A stretch of 64,000 nt of DNA. Origin: Paenibacillus pasadenensis. GTDB taxonomy: Bacteria; Bacillota; Bacilli; Paenibacillales; Paenibacillaceae. Positions within the stretch are counted from its first letter, which is position 1. Each line of letters opens with the position of its first letter. A model generated the notes under the pieces. The model did no database searches. It had not been told where the DNA came from and saw nothing but the letters and a program-made list of their open reading frames with translations. The stretch spans positions 248,001 to 312,000 of the forward strand of contig NZ_JAMBOT010000003.1 of NCBI RefSeq assembly GCF_023715725.1. The letters are read 5' to 3'. The translations under genes were made by a program, and so were the position numbers. Positions 8,845 to 18,798 of this stretch are shown one piece after another.

Positions 8845-8931
8845 GGAAATCGGGTTGAGAAAATACGCGGCCTCAAGGCTTAGCCCCTCGGCCGCGATTT
8901 AATCGCAGCTTGCTGCACTACACAACTAACG

Positions 8932-10479
8932 TTACATTTTCTCCGACACCAGCTTCGCCTGCGTAAACAGCAGCAAATAGTCCCGTCCGCCGGCCTTGGA
9001 ATCGGTGCCGGACATGTTGAAGCCCCCGAACGGATGAACGCCGACAAGCGCGCCGGTGCATTTGCGGTTGAAGTACAGGTTGCCGGCAAAAAACTCGCGG
9101 CGCGCCTTCTCCAGATGAGCGCGGCTGCGGGAAATAACGGCTCCGGTCAATCCGTAGTCGGTGTTGTTTGCGAACTCAAGCGCTTCTTCGAACGAGGACG
9201 CCTTAATAAAAGCCACGACCGGACCAAAAATCTCCTCCTGAGCGATTCGCGCCTTGGAATTAACATCCGCAAAAATCGTCGGCTCGATAAAAAAGCCGCG
9301 CTCATCGCCCGTGCCTCCACCGTATGCAAGCCTGCCCTCGTCTTTGCCGATCTCGATATATTCCAAAATTTTGGCGTAAGCCTTCTCGTCGACGACCGGA
9401 CCAACGTTCGTGCCGCGTTCGGCTGGGTTGCCGAGGCGCAGCTTGCCCGTACGCTCCACGACCATTTCCAGAACCTTGTCGTAAACATCCTCATGGATGA
9501 TCGCACGCGAGCAAGCGGAGCATTTTTGGCCGGAAAAACCAAAAGCGGAGGCGGTGATCGCATCCGCAGCCAGCTCCAGATCAGCATCGGCGTCAACGAC
9601 GATGGAATCCTTGCCGCCCATTTCGGCGATAACACGTTTGATCCATTTTTGGCCCGGAGCGGTTTTGGCGGCTCGTTCGTTGATGCGCAGGCCGACGTCG
9701 CGGGAGCCGGTGAAGCTGATAAATCGAGTCAGAGGATGCTCGACGAGGAAGTCGCCCACCTCGCCGCCCGGACCCGGCAGGAAGTTCACGACGCCAGCCG
9801 GAACGCCGGCCTCCTCCAGCAGCTCCACAAATTTAGCCGCGATAACCGCCGTCGGGCTGGCCGGCTTCAGCACAACCGTATTGCCGGACACGAGCGACGC
9901 CGTCGTCATGCCGGCCATAATCGCCAGCGGAAAGTTCCAAGGGGGAATAACGATGCCGACGCCGAGCGGAATATAATACAGCTCGTTGTCTTCCTCCGGA
10001 AGACGCGTTAACGGCTGAGGCTCGCTGAGACGCAGCATCTCGCGGGCGTAAAATTCCATGAAGTCGATTGCTTCGGCAGTGTCGGCGTCCGCTTCGGCGC
10101 GGTTTTTACCGGACTCGAGAGTCAGCCAGGCGGAAAATTCGTGCTTGCGGCGGCGCATGATTGCGGCTGCCTTAAACAAGTAGCCCGAGCGCTCCTTGGC
10201 GCTTGTGCCTCGCCAGTTCTGGAAAGTTTCATACGCAGTCTGGACCGCCTGCTCCGCCAGCTCGCGGCCGGCTTGATGCACAACGCCGATGACCTGGCTT
10301 TTGTCCGCCGGATTAATGGAATCCAGCGTACGCCCGGTTTCGATGGTCTTGCCGCCAATGACGATAGGATAAGTGCGGCCCAGCTGGCCCGATATAAGCT
10401 CAAGCGCGGCCTCGTAAGCGGCGCTCTCCTGCTCTTTTGTAAAATCCGTAAACGGCTCGTTGGCAAAATCGATTCTCAT
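8932..10479 (-). CDS. rocA: L-glutamate gamma-semialdehyde dehydrogenase (1-pyrroline-5-carboxylate dehydrogenase)
   Basis: This 515-residue NAD-dependent enzyme oxidises glutamate semialdehyde to glutamate, the second step of proline degradation and the last step of arginine degradation. The catalytic Cys lies in [11 protein letters not shown] and the general-base Glu in VIAEMGGKD; the aldehyde dehydrogenase motif [11 protein letters not shown] is also present. The ATG at 10479 follows GGAGGATGTACG, so the extra 13 residues of the open frame are not used. The gene is divergent from proline dehydrogenase and has its own -24/-12 sigma-54 promoter at 10545-10561. rpoN follows it on the same strand. 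Confidence 0.96.
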   Translation of the reverse strand: MRIDFANEPFTDFTKEQESAAYEAALELISGQLGRTYPIVIGGKTIETGRTLDSINPADKSQVIGVVHQAGRELAEQAVQTAYETFQNWRGTSAKERSGYLFKAAAIMRRRKHEFSAWLTLESGKNRAEADADTAEAIDFMEFYAREMLRLSEPQPLTRLPEEDNELYYIPLGVGIVIPPWNFPLAIMAGMTTASLVSGNTVVLKPASPTAVIAAKFVELLEEAGVPAGVVNFLPGPGGEVGDFLVEHPLTRFISFTGSRDVGLRINERAAKTAPGQKWIKRVIAEMGGKDSIVVDADADLELAADAITASAFGFSGQKCSACSRAIIHEDVYDKVLEMVVERTGKLRLGNPAERGTNVGPVVDEKAYAKILEYIEIGKDEGRLAYGGGTGDERGFFIEPTIFADVNSKARIAQEEIFGPVVAFIKASSFEEALEFANNTDYGLTGAVISRSRAHLEKARREFFAGNLYFNRKCTGALVGVHPFGGFNMSGTDSKAGGRDYLLLFTQAKLVSEKM

Positions 10480-10544
10480 CGTACATCCTCCTCGGATTGT
10501 CGTTCTCCCCTGCTGCATCCCGGGGCGCTTCGCTCATATAGTAA

Positions 10545-10561
10545 AGCAAGAAGCGTGCCAA
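10545..10561 (-). promoter_or_regulatory. Sigma-54 promoter of rocA
   Basis: The minus strand reads TTGGCACGCTTCTTGCT, a full match to the -24/-12 consensus with GG and GC separated by exactly 10 bases. It is about 65 bases upstream of the rocA start. Confidence 0.9.
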
Positions 10562-10635
10562 CTCGGATTGCGATTTCCTTTTCGCCATAAAAACTCTTGG
10601 GCTCCTGCACGCGCCGGATGTAATAGCCTACACAG

Positions 10636-10652
10636 TTGGCATGAAATTTGCT
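10636..10652 (+). promoter_or_regulatory. Sigma-54 promoter of the proline dehydrogenase gene
   Basis: TTGGCATGAAATTTGCT carries GG and GC 10 bases apart and differs from the consensus only at the C after TGGCA. It lies 55 bases upstream of the putB start. The 74 bases between this and the opposing rocA promoter probably hold the activator site. The only dyad I see there is a weak TGTA-N6-TACA (10619-10632). Confidence 0.88.
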
Positions 10653-10707
10653 ACCTTATTTCTCCGAGAAATCATTTTATTCCTATTCATGAGGGGAAGA
10701 GATCACT

Positions 10708-11631
10708 ATGGACATCGGATCCGAGCTGTACCGCAAAACGCTGCTGACCATTTCCGGCAACACGCTTGTGGAGAGGCTTACCGTTAAATATGGCGGCAAA
10801 CTTGCCGCAAAATTCATTGCCAGCCAGGAGCTGCAGCCAGCGCTGGAGGTCATTCGGGAGCTGAACCGCAAGGGCATTATGGTCACCCTCGACCACCTTG
10901 GCGAAGGGATCAAGGCGCTGTCCGAGGCGTCCGGATACCGGGAGGAGTACATCCGTCTCGTGCGCGGCATCGCGGATGCGGGCGTAAACGCCAACGTGTC
11001 GCTCAAACCGACGCAGATGGGGCTGGCGCTTGATGCGGCGGCCTGTTACAGCAACATTCGGGCGGTTGTGCGCGAGGCGTCGGCATCGAACAATTTTGTG
11101 CGGATTGATATGGAGGACACTCCTTATACGCAGGCGACGATTGATATGGTAAAACGGCTGCATGCGGAAAGGCTGACCAACGTCGGGACCGTTATCCAGG
11201 CTTACCTGCACCGCACCCGCGCCGACGTGGAGGACCTGATCGCGAGCGGCGTTAATTTGCGGCTTGTGAAAGGAGCTTACAAAGAGCCGGCCGAGGTCGC
11301 TTTTCAGAAAAAATCGGAGGTCATCGACAACTTTAAAACAATCATCCGCATGCATCTGGATCGCGGCATCTACACGGCCATTGCTTCGCATGACGACAAT
11401 ATAATCGGCTGGGTAAAAGCCTATGCGGCGGAAAAGGGAATTTCTCCTGAAAAATTTGAATTTCAAATGCTCTATGGGCTGCGGATGAACGAGCAAGCCC
11501 GGCTGGCAACCGACGGCTACCGCGTCCGCTGTTATGTTCCGTATGGGAAAATGTGGTACCCCTATTACACCCGGCGTCTGGCGGAGAAACCAGCCAACCT
11601 GATGATGGTGCTGCAAAATATGTTCCGCTAA
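10708..11631 (+). CDS. putB: Proline dehydrogenase
   Basis: This 307-residue FAD-dependent monofunctional proline dehydrogenase oxidises proline to pyrroline-5-carboxylate and passes electrons to the membrane quinone pool. The TIM-barrel family is shown by VTLDHLGEG, the strand VNANVSLKPTQMGLALD, FVRIDMEDTPYT, the NLRLVKGAYKEP motif that lines the active site, and the C-terminal ARRLAEKPAN-type motif (seen as TRRLAEKPAN). A strong AGGGGAAGAG site precedes the ATG. It is divergent from rocA, the next enzyme of the pathway, and is driven by its own sigma-54 promoter. Confidence 0.95.
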   Translation: MDIGSELYRKTLLTISGNTLVERLTVKYGGKLAAKFIASQELQPALEVIRELNRKGIMVTLDHLGEGIKALSEASGYREEYIRLVRGIADAGVNANVSLKPTQMGLALDAAACYSNIRAVVREASASNNFVRIDMEDTPYTQATIDMVKRLHAERLTNVGTVIQAYLHRTRADVEDLIASGVNLRLVKGAYKEPAEVAFQKKSEVIDNFKTIIRMHLDRGIYTAIASHDDNIIGWVKAYAAEKGISPEKFEFQMLYGLRMNEQARLATDGYRVRCYVPYGKMWYPYYTRRLAEKPANLMMVLQNMFR

Positions 11632-11648
11632 GCTGAATCACTCTGCCG

Positions 11649-11706
11649 CCGCGCCTGCCTTGACGCTGAGAGAGCTCTCTCCGCGCCAGGGCGGGCGCGG
11701 TTTTTT
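11649..11706 (+). terminator. Rho-independent terminator of putB
   Basis: A long stem CCGCGCCTGCCTTGACGC pairs with GCGCCAGGGCGGGCGCGG and is followed by TTTTTT. It separates putB from the regulator gene. Confidence 0.88.
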
Positions 11707-11863
11707 GGCGTGGAACGAAACTCATAACGAGAGGGCCCCGCCAGAGCCGGATGTCTAATTTTCTAAACACATTTAGACACATATGTAAAAGTTGTTATAC
11801 ACTAGGTAGACAGTGCAGCTTACACCTCTTCCAGCCCGATTTCACCTATAAGGAGGCAATTCC

Positions 11864-13660
11864 ATGAAGCTCAATTTGCCCTGTCTCGATCAGCTCCCTT
11901 CCCATCCGTTTGTAATTGGGAACGCAGATCAGTTGCAGCAAAACGGCCCCGACGAAGCTGCCGCAGCTGTACCCGTGTTCTCCGAGCTAACCTCCGGCGG
12001 CTGGGGCTGGCTGTATTATACAGCAACGGGTGAAGAGGAGCTTCTGCCCGCGGCGGCTTTGCCCGCATCCATGCGGCTGGATGAGCTGCCGGAGCTGCCG
12101 AGCGGCTGCCCCTGGGCGCTGCTGCTCGACGACAACGGCCGTCCGGTTGGATGCTTGAGCTTGTCCCAGACTGCTGCTCAGCTGAGGCAAGCGTTCCGCA
12201 GCCTCCGGGCGGGCTTCGAAGCGACGCTTGAGACAACCGACAGCGCGGTGACGGTCATTAACGCGCAGAACGAGGTTATCGCCTGGACAAGCGACGCAGA
12301 GCGCATGTTTGGCATTCGCCGCGAGGAGATTATGGGACGCGCTGCGGACGAGTTTTTTCAAAAGGAGCGTCTTCAAGTGCTGCGCACGCTGGCGACGGGG
12401 GAAACGGTGCGCGGAGCCCAGCATCAGCCAAGGCCGGACATGCATGCGATTATCAATGCGCGGCCGGTCGAGCTGGACGGCGAGCGCATCGGAGCGGTTG
12501 CCGCCGAGATGGATGTGACTTCGCAAATCCGCCTGAACCAGCAGCTGTTCCAAATGACAGCCAAAATGCAGCATCTTGAACGCGAGGTCGCCAAGCTAAG
12601 CCCGGCTGCCGATCCGTTCGCGGCAATTAAAGGCTCAAGCGCTGCTGTTCGCGCTACAATCGACACCGCCCGCAAAATCAGCTCCGCCAAAGCTCCAGTG
12701 CTCATTCTAGGCGAAAGCGGCGTCGGCAAGGAGCTGTACGCCCGGGCGATTCACGATGCCGGATCCGGCCCGGACACTCCGTTTGTCGCAATTAATTGCG
12801 GCGCAATTTCACCGGCGCTGTTTGAAAGCGAGCTGTTTGGCTATGAAAAGGGCGCCTTCTCCGGCGCGGACCCCCGGGGACGGAAGGGGAAAATTGATTT
12901 GGCCGCCGGAGGCACGCTGTTTCTCGACGAGATCGGCGAAATGCCGCTGGAGCTGCAGGTGAAGCTGCTGCGCGTGCTGCAGGAGAAAAGCTACTACGCC
13001 GTAGGCGGCTCCGTCCTGCGTAAAGCGGACTGCCGGATTTTGGCGGCGACCAACCGCAATCTGCTGGAAATGATGGAGACCGGCCGCTTCCGTGAGGATC
13101 TCTACTACCGGCTCAGCGTAGTCATCTTGGATATTCCGCCGCTGCGGGAGCGCACGGGAGACGTGTACGAGCTGCTGCCGCTGTTTCTCAGCGAGTTCGC
13201 CCTGCTGTACGGGAGATATCTGGAGGCTTGTCCGCATGAGATTGTGCAGCGGATGGCCGCGTACGATTGGCCCGGCAACATCCGCGAGCTGCGCAATGCA
13301 GCGGAGCGGCTCGTTCTGCTGGCCGCCGACGGCATCATCCGAGCGGATTATTTGCCGCCAAGGCTGCTGCAAAACACGGCGGACGGACGTGTTGCTTCTA
13401 TGTCTGCAACTGTATCTGCTGCTCCTATATCGACGCCTGCGCTAAACGTTGCGGCCAACAAAGAATCAGCAGCGAGTCCGCCGCCTCTTCACTCAGGAGC
13501 AGGGAATCGTTTACGCGCCGGAGCGGAAGCGTATGAGCGGGAGCAGATCCGCCGTCTGCTGGAAGCGGAGCGAGGCAACAAAAAAGCGGTTGCCAAGCAG
13601 CTCGGCATTTCCCGGGCAACCCTGTACAACCGGATGAAAAAGCTCGGCATACCGTTATAG
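11864..13660 (+). CDS. Sigma-54-dependent enhancer-binding regulator with PAS sensor domain
   Basis: The 598-residue protein has three parts. A PAS domain lies at about residues 113-220 ([27 protein letters not shown]). An AAA+ ATPase follows, with Walker A GESGVGKE at 283-290, the sigma-54 contact loop GAFSGA at 330-335 (usual GAFTGA) and Walker B LFLDE near 352-356. A Fis-type helix-turn-helix ends the protein ([23 protein letters not shown]). The first 110 residues are not recognised. It sits next to putB/rocA, both with -24/-12 promoters, so it is very likely their activator and works like B. subtilis RocR. The Thr-to-Ser change in the GAFTGA loop is known in active family members. It converges on the ManC-type gene with a 7-base gap. 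Confidence 0.93.
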   Translation: MKLNLPCLDQLPSHPFVIGNADQLQQNGPDEAAAAVPVFSELTSGGWGWLYYTATGEEELLPAAALPASMRLDELPELPSGCPWALLLDDNGRPVGCLSLSQTAAQLRQAFRSLRAGFEATLETTDSAVTVINAQNEVIAWTSDAERMFGIRREEIMGRAADEFFQKERLQVLRTLATGETVRGAQHQPRPDMHAIINARPVELDGERIGAVAAEMDVTSQIRLNQQLFQMTAKMQHLEREVAKLSPAADPFAAIKGSSAAVRATIDTARKISSAKAPVLILGESGVGKELYARAIHDAGSGPDTPFVAINCGAISPALFESELFGYEKGAFSGADPRGRKGKIDLAAGGTLFLDEIGEMPLELQVKLLRVLQEKSYYAVGGSVLRKADCRILAATNRNLLEMMETGRFREDLYYRLSVVILDIPPLRERTGDVYELLPLFLSEFALLYGRYLEACPHEIVQRMAAYDWPGNIRELRNAAERLVLLAADGIIRADYLPPRLLQNTADGRVASMSATVSAAPISTPALNVAANKESAASPPPLHSGAGNRLRAGAEAYEREQIRRLLEAERGNKKAVAKQLGISRATLYNRMKKLGIPL

Positions 13661-13667
13661 GGGGATG

Positions 13668-15059
13668 TCACCAGCTCATCAGCAGACGCTCGATATCCTT
13701 GCCGCCGACAGGCAAGCGGCCGATTTCCACCAGCATGCAATGCAGCTCGGCCGCTGCCTTGACGCCATGGCGCGAGCCAGCGGGAAAACGCATCACGTCG
13801 CCTGGAGCGATTACATCAATCTCATCCTCCAGCATGAACTGTCCGCTTCCGGAAATCACCGTCCATATCTCTCCCTTATGCTGATGCAGATGATAACTCG
13901 TACATTTGCCTGCATGAATAACGATTCGCCTTACCGCAATCTCTTCGCCGCTCTCCAGGCTCGCAAGCTCAAGCGTGCGGCTGCTTCCCCAGCGTTTCTC
14001 CTCCTGCATAGGCGGTCTCCGCTCACCGGACAGCACTCCCTTAATCCAATCCGACTTCTCTTTGCTGGCGACCAGAATGCCGTCCGGGCTCGCCGCCACA
14101 ATCGCATCCGGCAGCCCGATAATATGGATTGGGCTATCCAGCTCGTTAATCAAATGGGTGTTGCTTGCTTCACCGGACACGCTGCCCGGTCCCAGCTGTA
14201 CGTCGCCGAGCTGGCGGAGAAAGGTGCTCCAGCTGCCGAGATCATGCCATTCCCCGCTGTATCGCAGCACCATGCGCCGCTCCGTTTGTTCCGCAATCTC
14301 CTGGTCAAAGCTCCGGTCGGCCAATTCCGCATAGAGCTCCGACAGCCGCCCCATCTGGGACGGACATCCTTTGCCTTCAAGCTGCCCCAAGAGCCAGCCC
14401 AAGCGGAATGCAAACACGCCGCAGTTCCAGAGCGCCCCCTGTTTCATGAGCCGCGCCGCCATTGGCGGGTCGGGCTTTTCGGCGAACCGCTCCACCGCCG
14501 TCCATCCGCGGGCAGCCGCAGCGTCCCCGTTCCCGCCCATTGAACGCTTGGCCTGACTGCCCCTTCGCCGCGTCCGTCCCGGTACGATATAGCCGTACTG
14601 GCTGCTCGGATATGTCGGCTCCGTACCGATCATCGCCAGATCGGCGCCTTGATCGAGCGCCTCCGGCAGCCTGCGCAGCAGCTCAAAAAAATCCGGCTGC
14701 ACGAACAAGTCCACCGGCAGCAGGCATACCGTCTCGTCCGGCTCCGCTCCGCCCGGACCGCTCAAATACGCCGCGCCAAGCGCCGCGGCCATAAACGTGC
14801 CGCGCTTTTCAGGCTCCTTCACAATCGGGACGCCGCTCCCGGCATGAGCGAGCGTTATTTCCGCCTGACTGTCATGGGTCACAATAATAGCCCCGTCCAG
14901 CAAATTCGCTTCGCTCAGCTGACGGCACAGGCGCTGCATCATCGATTCCCTCGTTCCGTCCGGACCGGGCAGCAGCTTCAGAAACAGCTTGGAGCGAATA
15001 TCGTTGGACAGCGGCCACAGCCGCTTGCCTGAACCTCCCGACATCAAAATTATTCGCAA
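13668..15059 (-). CDS. manC: Mannose-1-phosphate guanylyltransferase / mannose-6-phosphate isomerase type protein
   Basis: Residues 1-290 form a sugar-phosphate nucleotidyltransferase domain: the nucleotide-binding GGSGKRLWPLS (usual GGSGTRLWPLS), the FAEKP motif and the WNCGVFAF motif. The last 110 residues form the cupin of type II phosphomannose isomerases (TSYHLHQHKGEIWTVISGSG). Such proteins make GDP-mannose for polysaccharide synthesis. The start is a TTG at 15059, about 10 bases after AGGAGG, directly ahead of the first beta strand RIILMSGG. It is the last of three co-oriented genes with two glycosyltransferase-like genes upstream. Sugar specificity is inferred from the family; the R-S-K-L-F-L stretch where P-K-Q-F-L is usual is a variation. 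Confidence 0.85.
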   Translation of the reverse strand: MRIILMSGGSGKRLWPLSNDIRSKLFLKLLPGPDGTRESMMQRLCRQLSEANLLDGAIIVTHDSQAEITLAHAGSGVPIVKEPEKRGTFMAAALGAAYLSGPGGAEPDETVCLLPVDLFVQPDFFELLRRLPEALDQGADLAMIGTEPTYPSSQYGYIVPGRTRRRGSQAKRSMGGNGDAAAARGWTAVERFAEKPDPPMAARLMKQGALWNCGVFAFRLGWLLGQLEGKGCPSQMGRLSELYAELADRSFDQEIAEQTERRMVLRYSGEWHDLGSWSTFLRQLGDVQLGPGSVSGEASNTHLINELDSPIHIIGLPDAIVAASPDGILVASKEKSDWIKGVLSGERRPPMQEEKRWGSSRTLELASLESGEEIAVRRIVIHAGKCTSYHLHQHKGEIWTVISGSGQFMLEDEIDVIAPGDVMRFPAGSRHGVKAAAELHCMLVEIGRLPVGGKDIERLLMSW

Positions 15060-15102
15060 ATTTCCTCATCCTCCTCTAAAACCGGTAAAGCATCTGTTGC
15101 GC

Positions 15103-16359
15103 TCAAGACCCGCCTAACAAAAGCACCTTCGACGGATGGCCGGGAACCGTTCTTCCCGACATCTCTTTCAAGCTCCTATCTTCCAGCGGCAGATGCCGGG
15201 AAAGCTTCGGGAGCAGCATTCCTTCCCGCCGCTTCCTGCCGCGCATTACTGCTTCCAGCACGATGCGGAGCTCGCGCCCTGCCCTCACCCAGGAACAGCC
15301 CGTCATATCCAGCCGCCCTTGTCTTCCTTTAATCCGGCACAGGCCGGGATTCAGGCTTGCGCTTCTCATTTGCCGCTTCAAACCGTTCAGATCCGCTTCC
15401 GCCCACAGCTGGTCCGGCTGAGCGAATAAATGACTGAAGGTGCGCGAAATCGCTCTGCTGCGTTTCATCGTATCCGCAGGTCTGGCCAAGCGGTAAGGAA
15501 CGGCAAAGGAATTGCCGTCGTTCAGAAAATCACTTTGCCCTCCCCAGCGCGTCGCAATAACTGGAATGCCGCTGGCCAGCGCTTCCATGAACGGCATGCC
15601 GACTCCCTCTCCCCGTGTCGGCAGCACAAAAGCGTTAGCCGCTGTATAAAGCCCTCTTAATTTGCTGTCGCTAATTTGTCCAGAAATCAAATGAATCGGT
15701 GCAGGACGATGCGGCAGACGCAATGAGCTCCGGTAGTTGGAAATGCTGCGCCGAACTTCGCCAGCCCATCCGTTCGTTTTGATGACGAGCAGCACCGGAT
15801 CCTGTTCGTTGAACTCCTCCCAATAGGCGCGCAGGAGCGCTTCGGGGTTTTTACGATGCTGAAAGCTGAATACGGACAGGAACACAAAGCGCCCTTCACT
15901 CCCCGGAATGAACGAAGGAGGATGGCTGGGCCTAAAACGCCGCGTATCCACACCGTGGGGCACTTTGTAAACCGGCACGGCTATTCCGCTCTCCCGCATC
16001 GCGCGGACGTTATGGCTGGAGGGCACGATTACCGCATCGAAACCGTTTATCGCTTTCCGCCATTGCCTCGGAATTTTTGTCGTCTCCCAAACCGTATTCA
16101 ACACCACCCTGGCATAACGGCGGCGCGCCAGGTCCAAATCAAGCTGATTAGGCAGATAGTGATATACAAGAATACGTTCCGCTTTCGAGCCGCTTTCCTG
16201 CCCGGCTGGCAGTTTGTGGCCTGATCGGGCGGTAACGTGAACCCCCGCGCCTCTTAACGCCTTCACATATTCCCGGCTTGCGCCGCCAAGCCCGCCTGGA
16301 CGCTGAATCGGTCCCCGCCAGTCAACAAGCAAGCTTTGATGCGGCGCCGCTTGAATCAT
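15103..16359 (-). CDS. Family 4-type glycosyltransferase
   Basis: A GT-B fold glycosyltransferase of 418 residues. The first half holds the acceptor-side domain (PGGLGGASREYVKALRGAG). The second half has the donor-binding region with FVLPTRGEGVGMPFMEALASGIPVIATRWGG, where the E-x7-E motif is EGVGMPFME. The ATG overlaps the stop of the preceding gene (ATGA), so translation is coupled. The C-terminal 90 residues are basic and not typical of the family. It probably adds a sugar, perhaps mannose given the neighbouring ManC, to a surface polysaccharide or a protein glycan. Confidence 0.85.
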   Translation of the reverse strand: MIQAAPHQSLLVDWRGPIQRPGGLGGASREYVKALRGAGVHVTARSGHKLPAGQESGSKAERILVYHYLPNQLDLDLARRRYARVVLNTVWETTKIPRQWRKAINGFDAVIVPSSHNVRAMRESGIAVPVYKVPHGVDTRRFRPSHPPSFIPGSEGRFVFLSVFSFQHRKNPEALLRAYWEEFNEQDPVLLVIKTNGWAGEVRRSISNYRSSLRLPHRPAPIHLISGQISDSKLRGLYTAANAFVLPTRGEGVGMPFMEALASGIPVIATRWGGQSDFLNDGNSFAVPYRLARPADTMKRSRAISRTFSHLFAQPDQLWAEADLNGLKRQMRSASLNPGLCRIKGRQGRLDMTGCSWVRAGRELRIVLEAVMRGRKRREGMLLPKLSRHLPLEDRSLKEMSGRTVPGHPSKVLLLGGS

Positions 16360-17201
16360 TTCCGCCCCGCTTCCTCGCGCCGCTTTAGGCGCACGTAGCC
16401 TTTTCGCTCATGGAAGCTGACCGAGCGGTGTTTCGCGGCAAGCTTGCCCGCACGCTCCGCCGTCAGACTCGCAACGCCCGTATGCAGCGCACGGTTGAGC
16501 GCCGGCTTCAGCTGCACCGCTCCCGGATTTTGGCTGTACACAAAATTGCCGTACGTCTCATACTCGCTGAAGCCGAACTGCCGGCTCCGGTTGAGCTTGG
16601 CAAGAATCGCTTTATGCCAGCTCATCCCGTGACGCGCCTCAATATCCCGTTTCATCGCACGAAGACGGTCTTTTTCGAACAGCATATAATGCGTGACAAG
16701 CGAGCGCGGCGAAGAGGCCTTGCGTCCCATCAGGCGGGTGTACATGCGCATATATTCCGGCTGCGTCCAGCTGCGCGTGTAAAACGTCGTTCGGCCTTCG
16801 GCATGGAACGTGTGGGGTCGGAGCAGCACCGTGTCGGCGTCGATAACGAGAAAATAGTCCGCCCGGCAAAGCGTGTCGCCGCTCAGCTTGAGCAGCTGCT
16901 GGAACAGCCAGCCGGAGCGCTCCCAACGAGCCGAACGGTAATGAATATCGGATTTGGTCAACGGCAGTACGCTGTTCTCATCGACAAATCGCCAGCCGTT
17001 GGAGCGGCATAACGAGACGATGGCGTCTTTGCGCGGAGCTACGATAACAATATCGCCGATAGGATGCCGCACATGAGTGCGGACGGAACGGATTACATGA
17101 GGCAGCGTGCGCAGGTCCTTCTCAATCGCGGGCACAAGCACGTCGATACGGGGGAGCGCGCCAGCTCCAGAGCTGGTCTTAAGAGGCATGGGGCATGTCA
17201 T
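16356..17201 (-). CDS. DUF6492-like glycosyltransferase-related protein
   Basis: The 281-residue protein begins with a Rossmann-like strand (PRIDVLVPAIEKDLRTLPHVIRSVR). It carries a D-x-D type motif (FLVIDADTVLLRP) and a later FSEYETYGNFVYSQNPG segment, the pattern of the DUF6492 family related to nucleotide-sugar glycosyltransferases. The ATG at 17201 follows AGGAGATGAC. It is the first gene of a three-gene unit ending with ManC, and it overlaps the next gene by four bases. The donor and acceptor are unknown. Confidence 0.7.
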   Translation of the reverse strand: MTCPMPLKTSSGAGALPRIDVLVPAIEKDLRTLPHVIRSVRTHVRHPIGDIVIVAPRKDAIVSLCRSNGWRFVDENSVLPLTKSDIHYRSARWERSGWLFQQLLKLSGDTLCRADYFLVIDADTVLLRPHTFHAEGRTTFYTRSWTQPEYMRMYTRLMGRKASSPRSLVTHYMLFEKDRLRAMKRDIEARHGMSWHKAILAKLNRSRQFGFSEYETYGNFVYSQNPGAVQLKPALNRALHTGVASLTAERAGKLAAKHRSVSFHERKGYVRLKRREEAGRK

Positions 17202-17512
17202 CTCCTGTATGGTTTTCGTCAGGCTTCTGCAACAACATATGCCGGAAAGACGTTCCCCGGTTGGGCAAGCTCTCCGAAAAGGCTCCCGCCACTATTAATG
17301 GAGCTGTTTTGATAGAGTCGGCCTGTTCCGGCCAGCCAACCAGCGGCGGACGACGGCCACGGGAGAAGCGCCGTTCTTGCCATTGCCGTTTGTGCGAGCC
17401 TGGCAGTCCCCTCCCGCTGGATTTCCAGTTTGCACAGCTGGTATAGTGAACGGTATATACGGATTTTTCCATTGAACTAGCGATAGAACACTTAACTTAA
17501 AGGAGCCTGCCC
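17202..17512. other. Divergent intergenic region of DUF6492-like gene and pepT
   Basis: About 310 bases without a convincing gene. The only clear element is the pepT promoter near its right end. No strong promoter could be picked out for the leftward polysaccharide genes. Confidence 0.5.
17430..17459 (+). promoter_or_regulatory. Probable sigma-A promoter of pepT
   Basis: A -35 TTGCAC (17430-17435) and a -10 TATATA (17454-17459) are separated by 18 bases, about 53 bases upstream of the pepT ATG. Confidence 0.6.
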
Positions 17513-18751
17513 ATGGAGTTAAAACAAGAACTGATTCGCCGCTTTACCGCCTATACGGCTGTGGACACCCGCTCGGACGATAACAGCGCCAGCTGTCCCT
17601 CCACGCCGGGCCAGCTGGAATTGGCCCGCCTGCTTGCAGACGAGCTGAGAGAAATCGGCCTGACGGAAATCACGCTCGATGAAAACGGATATGTCATGGC
17701 GACTCTTCCGGCTACGACGGACAAGGCTGTCCCGACCATCGGCTTCCTCGCCCACATGGATACGGCATCCGATTTTACCGGAACAAACGTCAAGCCGCAG
17801 CTGATCGAGTCCTATGACGGCGGCGACATTGTGCTGAACCGGGAGCTGGGCGTTGTGCTGTCGCCCAAGGAATTTCCGGAGCTTGCCGGATACGCGGGAC
17901 AGACGCTGATTACAACGGACGGGACGACGCTGCTCGGCGCCGACGACAAAGCGGGCATTGCCGAAATTATGACCGCCATGGCTTATTTAGCCTCCAGACC
18001 GGATATTAAGCATGGACGCATTCGCATCGGTTTTTTGCCGGATGAGGAAATCGGGCGCGGACCGGACCGTTTCGACGTAGCCGCTTTTGGCGCCGAGTTC
18101 GCCTACACGATGGATGGCGGGGCGCTTGGAGAGCTGGAGTACGAAAGCTTCAACGCTGCCGGAGCGGTTGTGACGATCCAAGGCAAAAACGTCCACCCCG
18201 GTTATGCCAAGGGCAAGATGATTAACGCCCAAGCCGTCGGCATGGCGCTGCACGGCCGGCTTCCAGCAGGCGAGGTGCCGGAGTTTACTTCGGGCTACGA
18301 GGGATTTTTCCACCTGATTTCCTTCGAGGGCAGCGTCGATCTGACCCGGATGCGCTATATTATCCGCGACTTTGACCGGGACAGCTTTGAACACCGTAAA
18401 AATCTGATGCGGTCGATTGCGGAAGAGTTCCGCCAAACCTACGGCGAAGGCAGCGTACAGCTGGAGCTGAAGGATCAATACTACAACATGCGGGAGAAAA
18501 TCGAGCCGGTATTCGGCGTCGTTGAGCTGGCCCGACAGGCAATGGAGCAATGCGGCGTAAAGCCGGATATAAAGCCGATCCGCGGCGGCACGGACGGCTC
18601 CCAGCTCAGCTATATGGGGCTGCCAACGCCGAATATTTTTGCAGGCGGCGAGAATTTCCATGGCCGCTACGAGTATGTGTCCGCCGACACGATGGTCAAG
18701 GCCGCTGAAGTTATTGTACGCATTGCTACTCTAGCCGAAGAGCAAGCGTGA
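17513..18751 (+). CDS. pepT: Peptidase T (tripeptide aminopeptidase)
   Basis: A 412-residue dizinc M20B peptidase that removes the N-terminal residue from tripeptides in the cytoplasm. The zinc ligands and catalytic residues stand in [31 protein letters not shown] and FAYTMDGG, with the late [11 protein letters not shown] motif. Length and motif order match the family. It has a strong AAAGGAG site, its own promoter and a terminator, so it is monocistronic. Confidence 0.96.
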   Translation: MELKQELIRRFTAYTAVDTRSDDNSASCPSTPGQLELARLLADELREIGLTEITLDENGYVMATLPATTDKAVPTIGFLAHMDTASDFTGTNVKPQLIESYDGGDIVLNRELGVVLSPKEFPELAGYAGQTLITTDGTTLLGADDKAGIAEIMTAMAYLASRPDIKHGRIRIGFLPDEEIGRGPDRFDVAAFGAEFAYTMDGGALGELEYESFNAAGAVVTIQGKNVHPGYAKGKMINAQAVGMALHGRLPAGEVPEFTSGYEGFFHLISFEGSVDLTRMRYIIRDFDRDSFEHRKNLMRSIAEEFRQTYGEGSVQLELKDQYYNMREKIEPVFGVVELARQAMEQCGVKPDIKPIRGGTDGSQLSYMGLPTPNIFAGGENFHGRYEYVSADTMVKAAEVIVRIATLAEEQA

Positions 18752-18763
18752 CCTGTTTTCCCC

Positions 18764-18798
18764 GACCGCCGATGCCAACGCTTCGGCGGTCTTTTTTT
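18764..18798 (+). terminator. Rho-independent terminator of pepT
   Basis: The stem GACCGCCG / CGGCGGTC is followed by seven T residues. Confidence 0.88.
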
